64,000 nucleotides of DNA from Sulfurimonas sp. (GTDB lineage: Bacteria; Campylobacterota; Campylobacteria; Campylobacterales; Sulfurimonadaceae), in assembly GCF_028713515.1 (NCBI RefSeq), contig NZ_JAQTOD010000001.1:496001-560000 (forward strand). Direction: 5' to 3'. Shown one piece after another: positions 49,081 through 59,491 of the stretch (position 1 is its first letter; each line of letters opens with the position of its first letter). Under the pieces are notes generated by a model, which saw only the letters and a list, made by a program, of their open reading frames with translations, did no database searches and was not told the DNA's origin. Both the position numbers and the translations under genes were made by a program.

Positions 49081-49290
49081 ATGAGCAGAAAAAAACAACT
49101 AATAAACGATATAGAGAACCTTCTAAACACATATGATGGCATACATAAAACGACTATAAACCCTGCTCTTCTAGAGTTTATGGATGAAAATACTTTGATT
49201 AGCATTATAGACTCTCTGCTTAATCAAAAAGAGCACTCAAAAGAGTCAGACTTAGAATGGCTTGAGAAGTTTAAAAAGCATCAAGATTGA
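49081..49290 (+). CDS. Small hypothetical protein, 69 aa
   Basis: SD-like AGAGGAAAAA before ATG; coding-like composition. Confidence 0.6.
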   Translation: MSRKKQLINDIENLLNTYDGIHKTTINPALLEFMDENTLISIIDSLLNQKEHSKESDLEWLEKFKKHQD

Positions 49291-49353
49291 TAGTTTTATG
49301 ATTTATTAAGAAAGATATATATATAATTTCGGCTCGGTTTAGTACCGAATAGT

Positions 49354-49428
49354 GGCCCCGTCGTCTAGCGGTAAGGATCCATGGTTTTCATCCATGTTAC
49401 AGGAGTTCGATTCTCCTCGGGGTCACCA
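49354..49428 (+). tRNA. tRNA-Glu (anticodon TTC)
   Basis: GGCCCCG...CATGG-TTTTCAT-CCATG...GTTCGATTC...CGGGGTCACCA. Confidence 0.97.
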
Positions 49429-49520
49429 CTCACTCACTTTTTAAAATCAACAAAACAAGTGTTTCCAAATCTTAAACTTTTATTGAGTTATATTTATTTT
49501 TCTCTTGGAAGAACTTCTAT

Positions 49521-50387
49521 TTAATGTAAAATAAACTTCATAAAATCGTTAGCCAGCATACTGTTTTTTTTCTCTTTTCTCATTATAAGAATAAAATCGC
49601 GTTTAAAATCATATCCTCGTATCGGAAGCTCAAAAAGAGAGCCATCTTTTAACTCCTGCTCAACAGAGATACGAGGCAGACAGCTAATATAGTTTGGGCT
49701 CAATTTTAGAAAATTCTTGATAGTTTCTGTATGGTCAAATTCCATATATATGTTAATATTTTCTGGAGATATTGTGTTTAAAAATGTTGACCTTGTTCCA
49801 GAGCCAACCTCTCTCATAATCCACTGCATGCTAGCGAGAGTATCTATAAAATGCTCTTTGACTTTGGCAAGTTCACTGTTTGCAACAACAACGACAAGCT
49901 CGTCCGAAGCTATTTTTTTGCATATAAGCATCTCATCATTACATCTATCTTCTATAAAGCCAATATCGTAAGTTCCATCTTTGATTAACTTTATTGCATC
50001 GTTTGTGTTGGTGGATTTTAATGAAAATTTTACATTTTGATGTGTCTCGTTATATTTGTTGATATATTTTGGAATAAGATAGTTCGCTATTGTTGCACTT
50101 GCGCACAGCCGGAGGTTTCCTTCAATTTTTTGTGAGGAAAAATTAGCGTAAATTTTGCGTAAAGCATCGACCTGCGGGGTGATTAGCTCTAAGAAAAGTA
50201 CTCCTCTTTCATTGAGAGTCAAACGCTTTCCGATGCGTTCAAATAACTTCTCACCAATTATGCTCTCTAGCTCTTTTATGGACATTGAGATTGCGGACTG
50301 GCTTAATTGAAACTCCATAGCAACATCTATCACTTTTTGTTTATATGCCAATGAGATAAATACTTCAAGTTGTTTGAGTGTAAACAT
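49521..50387 (-). CDS. LysR-family transcriptional regulator
   Basis: 'MFTLKQLEVFISLAYKQKVIDVAMEFQLSQSAISMSIKELESIIGEKLFERIGKRLTLNERG'; start corrected to 50387. Confidence 0.92.
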   Translation of the reverse strand: MFTLKQLEVFISLAYKQKVIDVAMEFQLSQSAISMSIKELESIIGEKLFERIGKRLTLNERGVLFLELITPQVDALRKIYANFSSQKIEGNLRLCASATIANYLIPKYINKYNETHQNVKFSLKSTNTNDAIKLIKDGTYDIGFIEDRCNDEMLICKKIASDELVVVVANSELAKVKEHFIDTLASMQWIMREVGSGTRSTFLNTISPENINIYMEFDHTETIKNFLKLSPNYISCLPRISVEQELKDGSLFELPIRGYDFKRDFILIMRKEKKNSMLANDFMKFILH

Positions 50388-50454
50388 TACTTTTCCTTTG
50401 TGACTTTTAAAATTATATACAAAAAAATTGAATAAGAAGATGAAAAAATAGATA

Positions 50455-50479
50455 TATCGATAAGCGATACTTTGCGATA
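50455..50479. promoter_or_regulatory. Candidate LysR operator in divergent promoter region
   Basis: TATCG-ATAAG-CGATA inverted repeat plus a further CGATA copy. Confidence 0.35.
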
Positions 50480-50512
50480 AACTTCCCAAAAAAGATAAGG
50501 AGTATATACTTA

Positions 50513-51718
50513 ATGAAAAGAAGAGATTTTTTTAAAACTGCCGCTGTTGTAGGAGTTTCTACTCTTGGCGCTAGTGCTTTTGGTGGTGAAGTTAAGATGA
50601 GACAGCCGATTGATAATCAGCCTATATTAAAGTTTAATTTTCCAGAAAAAAGACCAATGATTACACATTCAGATCGCCCTCCGCTTTTAGAGGCTCCGCG
50701 TGATGTTTTTACTCAAGCCATTACGCCTAATGATGAGTTTTTTGTGAGATGGCATATGCCCGAAATTCCTACATATATTGATCCTAAAAAGTTCATTATT
50801 AGCGTCAACGGACTTGTAGAAAAGGATTATATTATTACTCTTGATGAGTTGAAACATGACTTTGAGCAAGTAGAAGTCACAGCTGTTTTGCAGTGCGGTG
50901 GAAATAGTCGTTCGGCATTTGTGCCTATTACTGGCGGTGTTCAATGGGGTAGCGGAGCAATGGGTTGTGCAAAATGGAAAGGTGTGCGATTAAGTGATCT
51001 TCTGCATAGAGCAGGACTTAAAGATGGGGCCAAGTGGATAGGATTTAATGGTATGGAAACCGCCGCTTATTATAAAACCCCTGGTTTTGTGCGTGAACTT
51101 AATATCGATGAGCTTGACGACCATGTCATAGTTGCCTATCAGATGAATGGCGAGGATCTCCCATATCTTAACGGCTATCCTGTTCGTCTTGTTCTTCCTG
51201 GATACTTTTCTGATAGCTGGGTCAAAATGCTTAAAAATATCACTGTAACAAGTGATTATCAGCACCATTTCTTTATGGATGAGGCTTATCGCGTTCCAGA
51301 TAACATAACAGAAGGTGAGCTACCTGACAATTTGGTTAAAAAAACAAAGCCAATTACAAGGATGAATATAAAGTCTGTTATCGGCTTTCCAGAAGACAAG
51401 TCAACAATCACAATTAATTCACAACTTGTAGTTCGTGGTGTTGCCTTTGATGGTGGGATTGGTATACAGAATGTTCTTATCTCTTTAGATGGTGGTACAA
51501 CTTGGGAAGCATCACTGCTTGATAATGATGCACGAGGACGCTATGCCTATAGAACATTTAGATTCAGTTTTAAGCCAAAAACATACGGTAAACTGGAAAT
51601 TATGGCAAAAGCTGTGGATAGATTTGGACATGAACAACCTTTTGCCCAAAATGTTTTATGGAACCATGGTGGTTACAAATACAACGGCATAGATATTGTG
51701 ACCGTTGAAGTCATATAA
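50513..51718 (+). CDS. sorA: Sulfite:cytochrome c oxidoreductase, molybdopterin subunit (SorA-like)
   Basis: Tat-like 'MKRRDFFK', 'AVLQCGGNSRSAFVP' Mo-ligating Cys, 'VAYQMNGEDLPYLNGYPVRLVLPGY', C-terminal Mo-Co dimer domain. Confidence 0.88.
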   Translation: MKRRDFFKTAAVVGVSTLGASAFGGEVKMRQPIDNQPILKFNFPEKRPMITHSDRPPLLEAPRDVFTQAITPNDEFFVRWHMPEIPTYIDPKKFIISVNGLVEKDYIITLDELKHDFEQVEVTAVLQCGGNSRSAFVPITGGVQWGSGAMGCAKWKGVRLSDLLHRAGLKDGAKWIGFNGMETAAYYKTPGFVRELNIDELDDHVIVAYQMNGEDLPYLNGYPVRLVLPGYFSDSWVKMLKNITVTSDYQHHFFMDEAYRVPDNITEGELPDNLVKKTKPITRMNIKSVIGFPEDKSTITINSQLVVRGVAFDGGIGIQNVLISLDGGTTWEASLLDNDARGRYAYRTFRFSFKPKTYGKLEIMAKAVDRFGHEQPFAQNVLWNHGGYKYNGIDIVTVEVI

Positions 51719-51730
51719 AAAGGAGACGGA

Positions 51731-52033
51731 ATGAGAAAAATTATACTTATAACAATTCTAACAATAACATCGCTTTTTGCGCAAGTAAAAGAGAACATAG
51801 AAGTTCCATATGTTTCATACTCAATTAAAATGGGCAAAGGCTTTGAAGAGGTTAATACAAATTGTCTTATGTGTCACTCTTTTGGATATATTATAAACCA
51901 AGGACCACAGCCTCGTGCTTTTTGGAGAGAAAAAATTATTAAAATGGTAGATGCGTTTAAAGCACCTATATCCGACAAAGATGCAAAAACTATTGAAAAT
52001 TATTTAACTACTTACTATGGTAATGGTAAATAG
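51731..52033 (+). CDS. sorB: Monohaem cytochrome c subunit (SorB-like)
   Basis: Signal peptide, 'NCLMCHSFGY', adjacent to sorA. Confidence 0.85.
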   Translation: MRKIILITILTITSLFAQVKENIEVPYVSYSIKMGKGFEEVNTNCLMCHSFGYIINQGPQPRAFWREKIIKMVDAFKAPISDKDAKTIENYLTTYYGNGK

Positions 52034-52195
52034 TTTTCTATTTGTATTGAGCAGTTCAGCTAACGCTGGACGATAATTATTTTGTGAAGTTCAATTTTCC
52101 TCGAAACTGTCGTATTTTCGGCACAATAAAACAATCAAGCAAAACAAAACCTTAGCTACGATAAAATCACAAAAAAATTATTCATAGGATTTTTA

Positions 52196-53494
52196 ATGTT
52201 AAGATTTGCACCAAGCCCAACTGGCGATATGCACATAGGCAATTTGAGAGTTGCTATATTTAATTATATTGTTTCAAAGCAGAGAGGCGAAGAGCTTATC
52301 ATCAGAATTGAAGACACCGATAAAGAACGAAATATAGAGGGTAAAGACCAAGAGATATTAGAGATGTTAGCTCTCTTTGGCATAGAGTACTCACAAGTTA
52401 TTTATCAGAGTGAAAATATTCGTTTTCATGTGGCTATGGCGCTTCAACTCATACATGACAAAAAAGCATTTAGCTGTTTTTGCTCTTCTGATTGGCTAGA
52501 TAAAAAACGACAAGAAGCTAAAGATAGCAAAACTGCATATAGATATGACGATGCATGTAGAAACTTACCAGATGAGTTAGTTATAGATAATCCAAACCCA
52601 TTTACTATAAGAATCAAAAGACCAGACAGTACAGTGGTTGTTCATGATCACATAAAAGGTGATGTTAGTTTCGAGCCAGATGCGGTTGACAGCTTTATAA
52701 TTATGAGACAAGATAAAACACCTATGTACAACTTTGCTTGTGCAGTTGATGATATGCTAGCTGATATATCTTTAATTATTCGTGGCGAAGACCATATGAG
52801 CAACACACCAAAACAGGATCATATTCGCACTGCTTTAGGTTACAGTAAAAAAATCGAGTACGCGCATCTGCCTATTATCTTAAACGATGATGGTAAAAAG
52901 ATGAGTAAAAGAGATGATGCTTCGAGCGTTAAATGGCTCTTAGAAGAGGGCTTTTTACCATCAGCTATAGCAAACTATCTAATTCTCATGGGAAATAAAC
53001 CTCCCAAAGAGATTTTTGATATGAGTGAAGCAGTAGAGTGGTTCAATCTAGACAGTGTATCAAAATCCCCTGCCCGCTTTAGTATTGACATGTTAAGATA
53101 TATAAACAAAGAGCATCTTAAAAATCTAGATGCAAAAGAGCTATCAAGATATGTTGGTTTTGCAGATATTGAGATAGGCGAACTAGCAAAAGTATATCTT
53201 GAAGAGATTTCAACTATAAAAGAGTTAAGAGCTAAAATAGCTCCTATTTTTGCAAATAAAGAGATTCCACAAGAGTTTAAGGAAGCATCTTTAATCCTCA
53301 TCGAAACTATTAAAAAGGCACCATACTTTGAGGAATATGATGATTTTAAGAACTTCATCATGAAAGAGTCTGGACTTAAAGGAAAGGATTTCTTTAAAAC
53401 ACTTCGCCTTTTATTGACTGGAGTTGAGCATGGACCAGATCTAGCTGCTGTCTATAAATATTTGAAAAATTATATTGGGGAGATTGTTAAATGA
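52196..53494 (+). CDS. gltX: Glutamyl-tRNA synthetase
   Basis: '[23 protein letters not shown]', '[11 protein letters not shown]', '[15 protein letters not shown]'. Confidence 0.95.
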   Translation: MLRFAPSPTGDMHIGNLRVAIFNYIVSKQRGEELIIRIEDTDKERNIEGKDQEILEMLALFGIEYSQVIYQSENIRFHVAMALQLIHDKKAFSCFCSSDWLDKKRQEAKDSKTAYRYDDACRNLPDELVIDNPNPFTIRIKRPDSTVVVHDHIKGDVSFEPDAVDSFIIMRQDKTPMYNFACAVDDMLADISLIIRGEDHMSNTPKQDHIRTALGYSKKIEYAHLPIILNDDGKKMSKRDDASSVKWLLEEGFLPSAIANYLILMGNKPPKEIFDMSEAVEWFNLDSVSKSPARFSIDMLRYINKEHLKNLDAKELSRYVGFADIEIGELAKVYLEEISTIKELRAKIAPIFANKEIPQEFKEASLILIETIKKAPYFEEYDDFKNFIMKESGLKGKDFFKTLRLLLTGVEHGPDLAAVYKYLKNYIGEIVK

Positions 53495-53775
53495 GCATAT
53501 TAGTGGAAATCATACAAGGGTTTGGTGCTATCATTCTAAGCCTTATAAATATATATATATGGTTGGTTATTATAACGGCGCTTCTTAGTTTTGTTAATCC
53601 TGACCCATATAATCCAATAGTTCAGTTTTTATATAGAGTTACAAATCCGGCATATAGATTGGTTAGAAAATATATAAAAACAAACTTTAACGGCCTAGAT
53701 TTGGCCCCAATGATTATTATAATTGCGCTGCAGCTTCTTATCGTAGTTATAAATTCGCTACTTCATACGCTTTAG
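53491..53775 (+). CDS. YggT family protein
   Basis: '[53 protein letters not shown]'. Confidence 0.9.
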   Translation: MSILVEIIQGFGAIILSLINIYIWLVIITALLSFVNPDPYNPIVQFLYRVTNPAYRLVRKYIKTNFNGLDLAPMIIIIALQLLIVVINSLLHTL

Positions 53776-53789
53776 GGCGTATGGGTTTC

Positions 53790-54272
53790 TTACTGATCGC
53801 CTTTTATATATTTTAATACACTAGACATAGATAATCCATTATCAAAAGTAAGATTAAGCGTATTGCAATCCTTCTCGAACTCAACTAAATAGTATCTATT
53901 CCAACTGCTTTTAATATCTACTAGATGCGTAAACTCATTATTGCTTGAGAGTTCTGTTATATTTTTAGGTATTGCTTCATTCATCTCTAGATTTATTTTA
54001 GGATTTATGGAGTCTGTGTTTTTTGAGTCTTTCATGTAGATATATACAAAAAATGAGTCATACTCTTTAAATCTTTCTGGATAAATCTCATTTAAATATA
54101 CAGCCGAAATAACTCCAGCAATCTCTGCATTTTTAAATTTGATTTGACTTGTTTGTAAACTTGAAACACTTTGCTCTTCATCTTTGCTCATCTTAAATTT
54201 AACAAACGCATTTTTTTCTGAACATCCTGTGAAAAATAGCAAAAATATAGAGATTATAAAAAAATATTTCAT
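53790..54272 (-). CDS. Putative lipoprotein
   Basis: Lipobox 'ISIFLLFFTGCSEKN'. Confidence 0.7.
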   Translation of the reverse strand: MKYFFIISIFLLFFTGCSEKNAFVKFKMSKDEEQSVSSLQTSQIKFKNAEIAGVISAVYLNEIYPERFKEYDSFFVYIYMKDSKNTDSINPKINLEMNEAIPKNITELSSNNEFTHLVDIKSSWNRYYLVEFEKDCNTLNLTFDNGLSMSSVLKYIKGDQ

Positions 54273-54368
54273 TTTTAATCCTGTTGAAAATTGAGGAATT
54301 ATATCTTAGTTAAACCAGTTTTTAAAGACTATTTTGTATAATCACTTAAACAATAAAAGAGATATTGA

Positions 54369-54872
54369 TTGAAAAAAAGATTAGCCGTCGCATTTACAGG
54401 TCCATCAAATAGTGGAAAAACTACACTTATATTAAAAGTAGCAAGAAGGCTTATTCATGAGCATGGAAAAGCTGTTGCTATCATCAAGCATGATCCAAAA
54501 GACAAGGCTAGATTCGATGTTGAGGGGAAAGATAGCTACAAGTTTTCGGATACTGGTGCTGAAGTTATTGTCACTTCCCCAAACAGAACGACATATTTTT
54601 CAAAAAAACAAAAAGAACTTGATGAGATGATTAGACTTTTTGATGATTTTGATGTTTTGTTGGTTGAGGGACTTAAAAACCTACCACTACCGCGAATAAG
54701 CGTGTTTAGAAATTCACTAGATTGTGACTATTTTCCATATATGGATGCTCTGGCAACGGATAACAGCATAGATATTAAAAAATATGATTTACCAGCGAAT
54801 ATTGATATTTTAGATGTAAATAACTGCGATAATGTTATATCGTGGATTTTAAAAAACGCAAAGGAAGTTTAA
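54369..54872 (+). CDS. mobB: Molybdopterin-guanine dinucleotide biosynthesis protein MobB
   Basis: 'FTGPSNSGKTTLILKVARRLI', 'IIKHDPKDKARFDVEGKDSYKFSDTGAEV', 'DVLLVEGLKNLPLPRI'. Confidence 0.93.
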   Translation: MKKRLAVAFTGPSNSGKTTLILKVARRLIHEHGKAVAIIKHDPKDKARFDVEGKDSYKFSDTGAEVIVTSPNRTTYFSKKQKELDEMIRLFDDFDVLLVEGLKNLPLPRISVFRNSLDCDYFPYMDALATDNSIDIKKYDLPANIDILDVNNCDNVISWILKNAKEV

Positions 54873-55715
54873 TTGAGAGATATATTTGACGCCATTCAAA
54901 GAAGCGCAATAAGAATAAAAGAGGCTATAGATGTTAAAGATATAGGCTATTCACAGCAAGAAAATAGCTCTGGAGAGACTCAGCTTCAGCTTGATATTAA
55001 GTGCGATATGATTATTGAGGAAGAGTTCTCAAGAGTTTTATCAGTAAATACAATTGCCAGCGAAGAGAAAGAGCTTCCTATGCCAATGCATAAAGATGGA
55101 AAATATTTCATAGCATACGACCCATTAGACGGCTCTTCGTTGGTAGATGTAAATCTTAGTGTAGGTTCTATTTTTGGAATTTATGAAAATGATTTCGGCT
55201 CTAAAAATATGGTTGCTTCTTGCTATGTTGTTTACGGACCAAGAGTTGAGATGGTTTTTGCAGAGAACAAAACAAAGCTTTATCTACTTCAAGCAGGTGA
55301 GTTTGAGTTTGTAAAAGAGATTCGCTTAAAAGAGAAAGGCAATCTTAACGCACCTGGCGGCACCCAACAAAACTGGGCACCTTATCATAAAGAAATGGTT
55401 GATAGTTTTTTTAATGAGGGCTATCGTCTAAGATACTCTGGCGGAATGGTTCCTGATTTACATCAAATACTCTTAAAAGGTGGCGGACTATTTAGTTATC
55501 CTGGAACCTCCGACAAACCAAATGGTAAGCTTCGCAAACTTTTTGAAGTTTTCCCTTTTGCTTTTATTTTTAAAACATCTGGTGGCGAGGCAATTGATGG
55601 TTTTAATGATTTAATGACGCTCTCACATGCTCATATTCATGATACAGCAGTCTGCTTTTTCGGCTCAAAATATGAAACCGCAAGAGTAAAAGATGTCTAT
55701 GCAAAACAAAGATAG
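54873..55715 (+). CDS. fbp: Class I fructose-1,6-bisphosphatase
   Basis: '[22 protein letters not shown]', '[24 protein letters not shown]'; TTG start. Confidence 0.95.
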   Translation: MRDIFDAIQRSAIRIKEAIDVKDIGYSQQENSSGETQLQLDIKCDMIIEEEFSRVLSVNTIASEEKELPMPMHKDGKYFIAYDPLDGSSLVDVNLSVGSIFGIYENDFGSKNMVASCYVVYGPRVEMVFAENKTKLYLLQAGEFEFVKEIRLKEKGNLNAPGGTQQNWAPYHKEMVDSFFNEGYRLRYSGGMVPDLHQILLKGGGLFSYPGTSDKPNGKLRKLFEVFPFAFIFKTSGGEAIDGFNDLMTLSHAHIHDTAVCFFGSKYETARVKDVYAKQR

Positions 55716-55890
55716 ATTTGATCTTCATCTTGATGAGATGATAATCAAAGTTAAAGAGTGCCAAAGCAGTAAAAATCTAAAGAGTTGTAGTGACTGCAAA
55801 GAGTATTTTAGTTGTGAGCTAAGAACTGATTATGTAAAATCAGTTTACAACAGTATGTCAAAAGGCGATACTGGCGGATTTGAATTTTAG
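55693..55890 (+). CDS. Small Cys-containing hypothetical protein, 65 aa
   Basis: Overlaps fbp 3' end; '[21 protein letters not shown]', C-terminal 'GDTGGFEF'. Confidence 0.7.
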   Translation: MSMQNKDRFDLHLDEMIIKVKECQSSKNLKSCSDCKEYFSCELRTDYVKSVYNSMSKGDTGGFEF

Positions 55891-55904
55891 ATGAGGATAA
55901 AAAA

Positions 55905-57839
55905 TTGAGTAAATATATAACGACACCCATATACTATGTAAATGGCGAGGCTCACATTGGGCACGCTTATACGACCTTTATCGCAGATACTATGGCTAGA
56001 TATGAGAAGCTAAAGGGAGAAGATACATACTTTTTAACTGGAACTGATGAGCATGGGCAGAAGATAGAAGAGTCTGCTATAAAAAACAATAAATCAACTG
56101 CACAGTTTGCGGATGAAATCAGTGCTACTTTTAAAAATTTATGGGATGAGTTTGATATCTGTTATGATAAGTTTATAAGAACTACCGATGAAGATCATAA
56201 AAGAGGTGTCCAGAAGGCATTTGAAGTTATGTACGCAAAAGGTGATATTTATAAAGATTTTTACGAGGGTCACTACTGTGTGAGCTGTGAGACTTTTTTC
56301 CCTGAAACGCAACTGATAGATGGTCAATTTTGCCCTGATTGTGGAAGAGCTACGACTATCGTTAAAGAAGAGAGTTATTTTTTCAGACTCTCAAAATATG
56401 AAGGTGCACTTTTAAAACATTATGCAGATAATCCAGATTTTGTTCTTCCTCGCTCTCGCACAAATGAGGTTATAAACTTCGTAAAGACTGGCTTGCGTGA
56501 TCTCTCTGTAACAAGAACATCTTTTACTTGGGGCGTTAAAATGCCAGAGTCGTTAAATGACGACAAACATGTTATGTATGTTTGGTTAGATGCTCTCATG
56601 AACTACATTACGGCTCTTGGATATGGAAAAGATGATGCTAATATGAGATATTGGCCAGCATCTATTCAATTTGTAGGCAAAGATATTCTTCGTTTTCATG
56701 CTATCTATTGGCCAGCTTTTTTAATGAGCCTTGATTTACCTCTTCCAAAACATATTGGTGCGCATGGTTGGTGGACTAGAGATGGTGAGAAAATGTCAAA
56801 ATCTAAGGGAAATGTTGTTGCTCCAAAAGAGGTTGCAGATGCTTATGGGGTTGAAAATTTAAGATATTTTATGCTTAGAGAAGTTCCATTTGGCCAAGAT
56901 GGCGATTTTTCACAGCGGGCTTTTATAGATAGAATAAACTCTGAGCTGAGTAATGATCTTGGTAATCTCCTAAACCGCATTATTGGCATGAGCGAGAAGT
57001 ATTCAGACTATGAAATTAACAGTGTTGATGTACAAAAGTACCACAAAAAAGAGCTAGATGCCATGAATATCGTGCTTGATTCACTTGATTCTCTAATGCA
57101 GCAAGTTCAAGCACATAGATATCTGGAAGAGTTATGGAAGTTGTTTTCGATTGGAAACAAAGCAATCGAAGAACATGCGCCATGGGTTAAGATGAAAAAT
57201 GGTAAAAAAGATGAAGCAGCTGCAACAGTGGCGTTGGTTGCAAATATACTCGCAAAAGCCGCAATTATGCTAAGCCCAGTTATGCCAAAAACGACAAATA
57301 TTATAGCCGATGCACTCAATTTTACAATTGATAATATTAGCTATAGAGAGCTTGTATTAGATAGAAAATTATTAAAATTATTTAGTATTAAAAAAGTTCC
57401 ACCTCTGTTTCCTCGTGTAGAGGAGCCTTTAATGCCAGAAGCTCCAGCAGCTCAGCCTGTTTTACTAAAAGAAGAGAGTAAAAATACAATAGAGAGCATA
57501 AAAGAGCAAGATAATCTAATAGAGATAGGTCAGTTTTTTAAAACATCTCTAAAAGTTGGCACTGTTCTTGAGGCCGAGGAAGTTCCTAAAAGTACTAAAT
57601 TGCTAAAACTTCAAGTTGATTTGGGTGATGGCAGAATCAGACAAATTGTGGCTGGAATCAAAGAATTTTATAGTGCCGAGTCGCTTATTGGTACGCAAGT
57701 TTGTGTTGTCGCAAATTTAAAACCCGCAAAACTTATGGGAATGCTCTCAGAAGGAATGCTTCTTGCTGCCAAAGATGAGGATGGCTTATCTCTAATTAGG
57801 CCAGAAAAGCCTAAAAAAGCTGGCACGCCTATTGGATGA
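55905..57839 (+). CDS. metG: Methionyl-tRNA synthetase with C-terminal tRNA-binding domain
   Basis: 'TPIYYVNGEAHIGHAYT', 'KMSKSKGNVV', C-terminal 'LKVGTVLEAEEVPKSTKLLKLQVDLGD'. Confidence 0.96.
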   Translation: MSKYITTPIYYVNGEAHIGHAYTTFIADTMARYEKLKGEDTYFLTGTDEHGQKIEESAIKNNKSTAQFADEISATFKNLWDEFDICYDKFIRTTDEDHKRGVQKAFEVMYAKGDIYKDFYEGHYCVSCETFFPETQLIDGQFCPDCGRATTIVKEESYFFRLSKYEGALLKHYADNPDFVLPRSRTNEVINFVKTGLRDLSVTRTSFTWGVKMPESLNDDKHVMYVWLDALMNYITALGYGKDDANMRYWPASIQFVGKDILRFHAIYWPAFLMSLDLPLPKHIGAHGWWTRDGEKMSKSKGNVVAPKEVADAYGVENLRYFMLREVPFGQDGDFSQRAFIDRINSELSNDLGNLLNRIIGMSEKYSDYEINSVDVQKYHKKELDAMNIVLDSLDSLMQQVQAHRYLEELWKLFSIGNKAIEEHAPWVKMKNGKKDEAAATVALVANILAKAAIMLSPVMPKTTNIIADALNFTIDNISYRELVLDRKLLKLFSIKKVPPLFPRVEEPLMPEAPAAQPVLLKEESKNTIESIKEQDNLIEIGQFFKTSLKVGTVLEAEEVPKSTKLLKLQVDLGDGRIRQIVAGIKEFYSAESLIGTQVCVVANLKPAKLMGMLSEGMLLAAKDEDGLSLIRPEKPKKAGTPIG

Positions 57840-58831
57840 GACTTGAAAATTTTCTAGCACTCACAAATGCTACACTTATAAACGAACCATGTATAAACAG
57901 TTTTGAGAACATAATCTTTGAAGCTTCAAAAGTAAAAAGAGGAGATCTTTTCTTTGCTTATGACAGTGGCGAGATTGAGCTAGCTGTTTTAAATGGTGCG
58001 TATGGTGTAGTTTTTGACACTTCTGCTAAAGTAAGTGATAGTGAAATTGCTTGGGTAAAAGTAGATAATCTCGATGTTGCATTAAATCTGTTAATCAGAT
58101 TTAAGATGATTGAAAAAGAAGTTACTGTTTACGAGTGTAATGAAATTATACTGAAGCTCTCTTTGCAAATCATAACCCAAACAAACTTTCTTGCTCTGTC
58201 TGGTAATGTTAGAGTCATATTTAAAGAACTCTGGAACATTGAAGATAGAGCTACTGTACTGTTTTGCCCTACCCTAACAAATAAAGATATATTTGTCTCC
58301 ATAAAAGAACTACCACAAACAATAGTTGAGCCTATTGAAATTATGGAGCAAACACTTTTTGAAACATCTTTTATATTTAAAAATATTTTTTACGAAAGAC
58401 AACTACTGTCGCCTTTTTTTATACCATACCTCGAAGAGCTTTTAAATACACTAGAAATTCTTAAAATAGAGTATAGGGTTAAAAAATTTGTACCGATTGA
58501 GCACTTTATGGCGGTATTTACTAACAGAAATTTTGAACCAAAAGAGTTTGGAACAAGCGATAAAGTGTTGATTTTTGAAAAAAATAGCCAACTAATTCAC
58601 TCAGAAATTAAATTTCTTCAAAAAAATGCAAACTGGGCAAAAATAATATATATAATTCCAAAAAATATAGAGTGTGAAAATGATGAAAATATTTTTTATT
58701 ACAAAGACGAGAGAGAGATAATAGAGATACTTAAGAGTTCTATTTTTCATTTTGCTCTTATTGTAGGCGTTGATAAATCACTGTTAAATAGACCAACAAC
58801 AAGTAAACAGCAACTATTGTTTGAGTTTTAA
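57836..58831 (+). CDS. Mur-ligase-like protein with eroded ATP-binding motif, function unknown
   Basis: 'IIFEASKVKRGDLFFAYDSGEIELAVLNGAYGVVFD' resembles MurE/MurF N-terminal domain; 'NFLALSGNVRVIFKELW' sits where Mur ligases have TGxxGKTTTKEL. Confidence 0.6.
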   Translation: MRLENFLALTNATLINEPCINSFENIIFEASKVKRGDLFFAYDSGEIELAVLNGAYGVVFDTSAKVSDSEIAWVKVDNLDVALNLLIRFKMIEKEVTVYECNEIILKLSLQIITQTNFLALSGNVRVIFKELWNIEDRATVLFCPTLTNKDIFVSIKELPQTIVEPIEIMEQTLFETSFIFKNIFYERQLLSPFFIPYLEELLNTLEILKIEYRVKKFVPIEHFMAVFTNRNFEPKEFGTSDKVLIFEKNSQLIHSEIKFLQKNANWAKIIYIIPKNIECENDENIFYYKDEREIIEILKSSIFHFALIVGVDKSLLNRPTTSKQQLLFEF

Positions 58832-58842
58832 GTTTTATGGCA

Positions 58843-59490
58843 TCACATAATATTAGTTTCTTTTAAAGCCCTATTTAATGCTTTTGCATCTGGAATATAC
58901 TGTTTAACTAAACCATGAAACATTTTTGAATGGTTCATATGTACTAGATGTGAGAGCTCGTGAACAACTATAAAATCGATTATTTTTTTATCAATTTTAA
59001 TCAGTTGAGTATTGAGAGTAATTACTCCTTTTGAGCTACAACTTCCCCACCTGCCCTTCATTTTTCTAAACTTTAACTCGCTATAACTTAGGTTCATAAG
59101 CTTTGCAAAATAATCAACTCTTGATGGTAAGTACTCTTTCGCATAAGACATATAAAATTTATCATAACAGATTAAAATATTTTTTTCATTTTGAACTTTG
59201 ATTTTTTCAAGATACTCTCTTAAGACTCTAGCTTCATCCATATCAATACTGATGATTTCATAAAAAAGTAAAACTTCATCCTCTAAATTTACTTTTATTG
59301 GCTGATTTTGCTCTAACGCAAATAGTCGCTCCCTTATCCATAACTCTTTTTTTGTAAGCAAATCTTGGATAAATATGCTTGATACTTTTGGGGTTTTAAG
59401 TGTAATTTCGCCACTTTTTTTAACACTTATATAGCTGTTTTTTAGTCTTGGTTTACAGATATGCTGGATTTGTAAATCTTTGAAGTGTAT
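58843..59490 (-). CDS. DUF45/YgjP-like zinc metallopeptidase (5' end uncertain)
   Basis: 'RKMKGRWGSCSSKGVITLNTQLIKIDKKIIDFIVVHELSHLVHMNHS'; N-terminal homology continues upstream of the TTG at 59361. Confidence 0.88.
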   Translation of the reverse strand: MHFKDLQIQHICKPRLKNSYISVKKSGEITLKTPKVSSIFIQDLLTKKELWIRERLFALEQNQPIKVNLEDEVLLFYEIISIDMDEARVLREYLEKIKVQNEKNILICYDKFYMSYAKEYLPSRVDYFAKLMNLSYSELKFRKMKGRWGSCSSKGVITLNTQLIKIDKKIIDFIVVHELSHLVHMNHSKMFHGLVKQYIPDAKALNRALKETNIM

Positions 59491-59491
59491 T

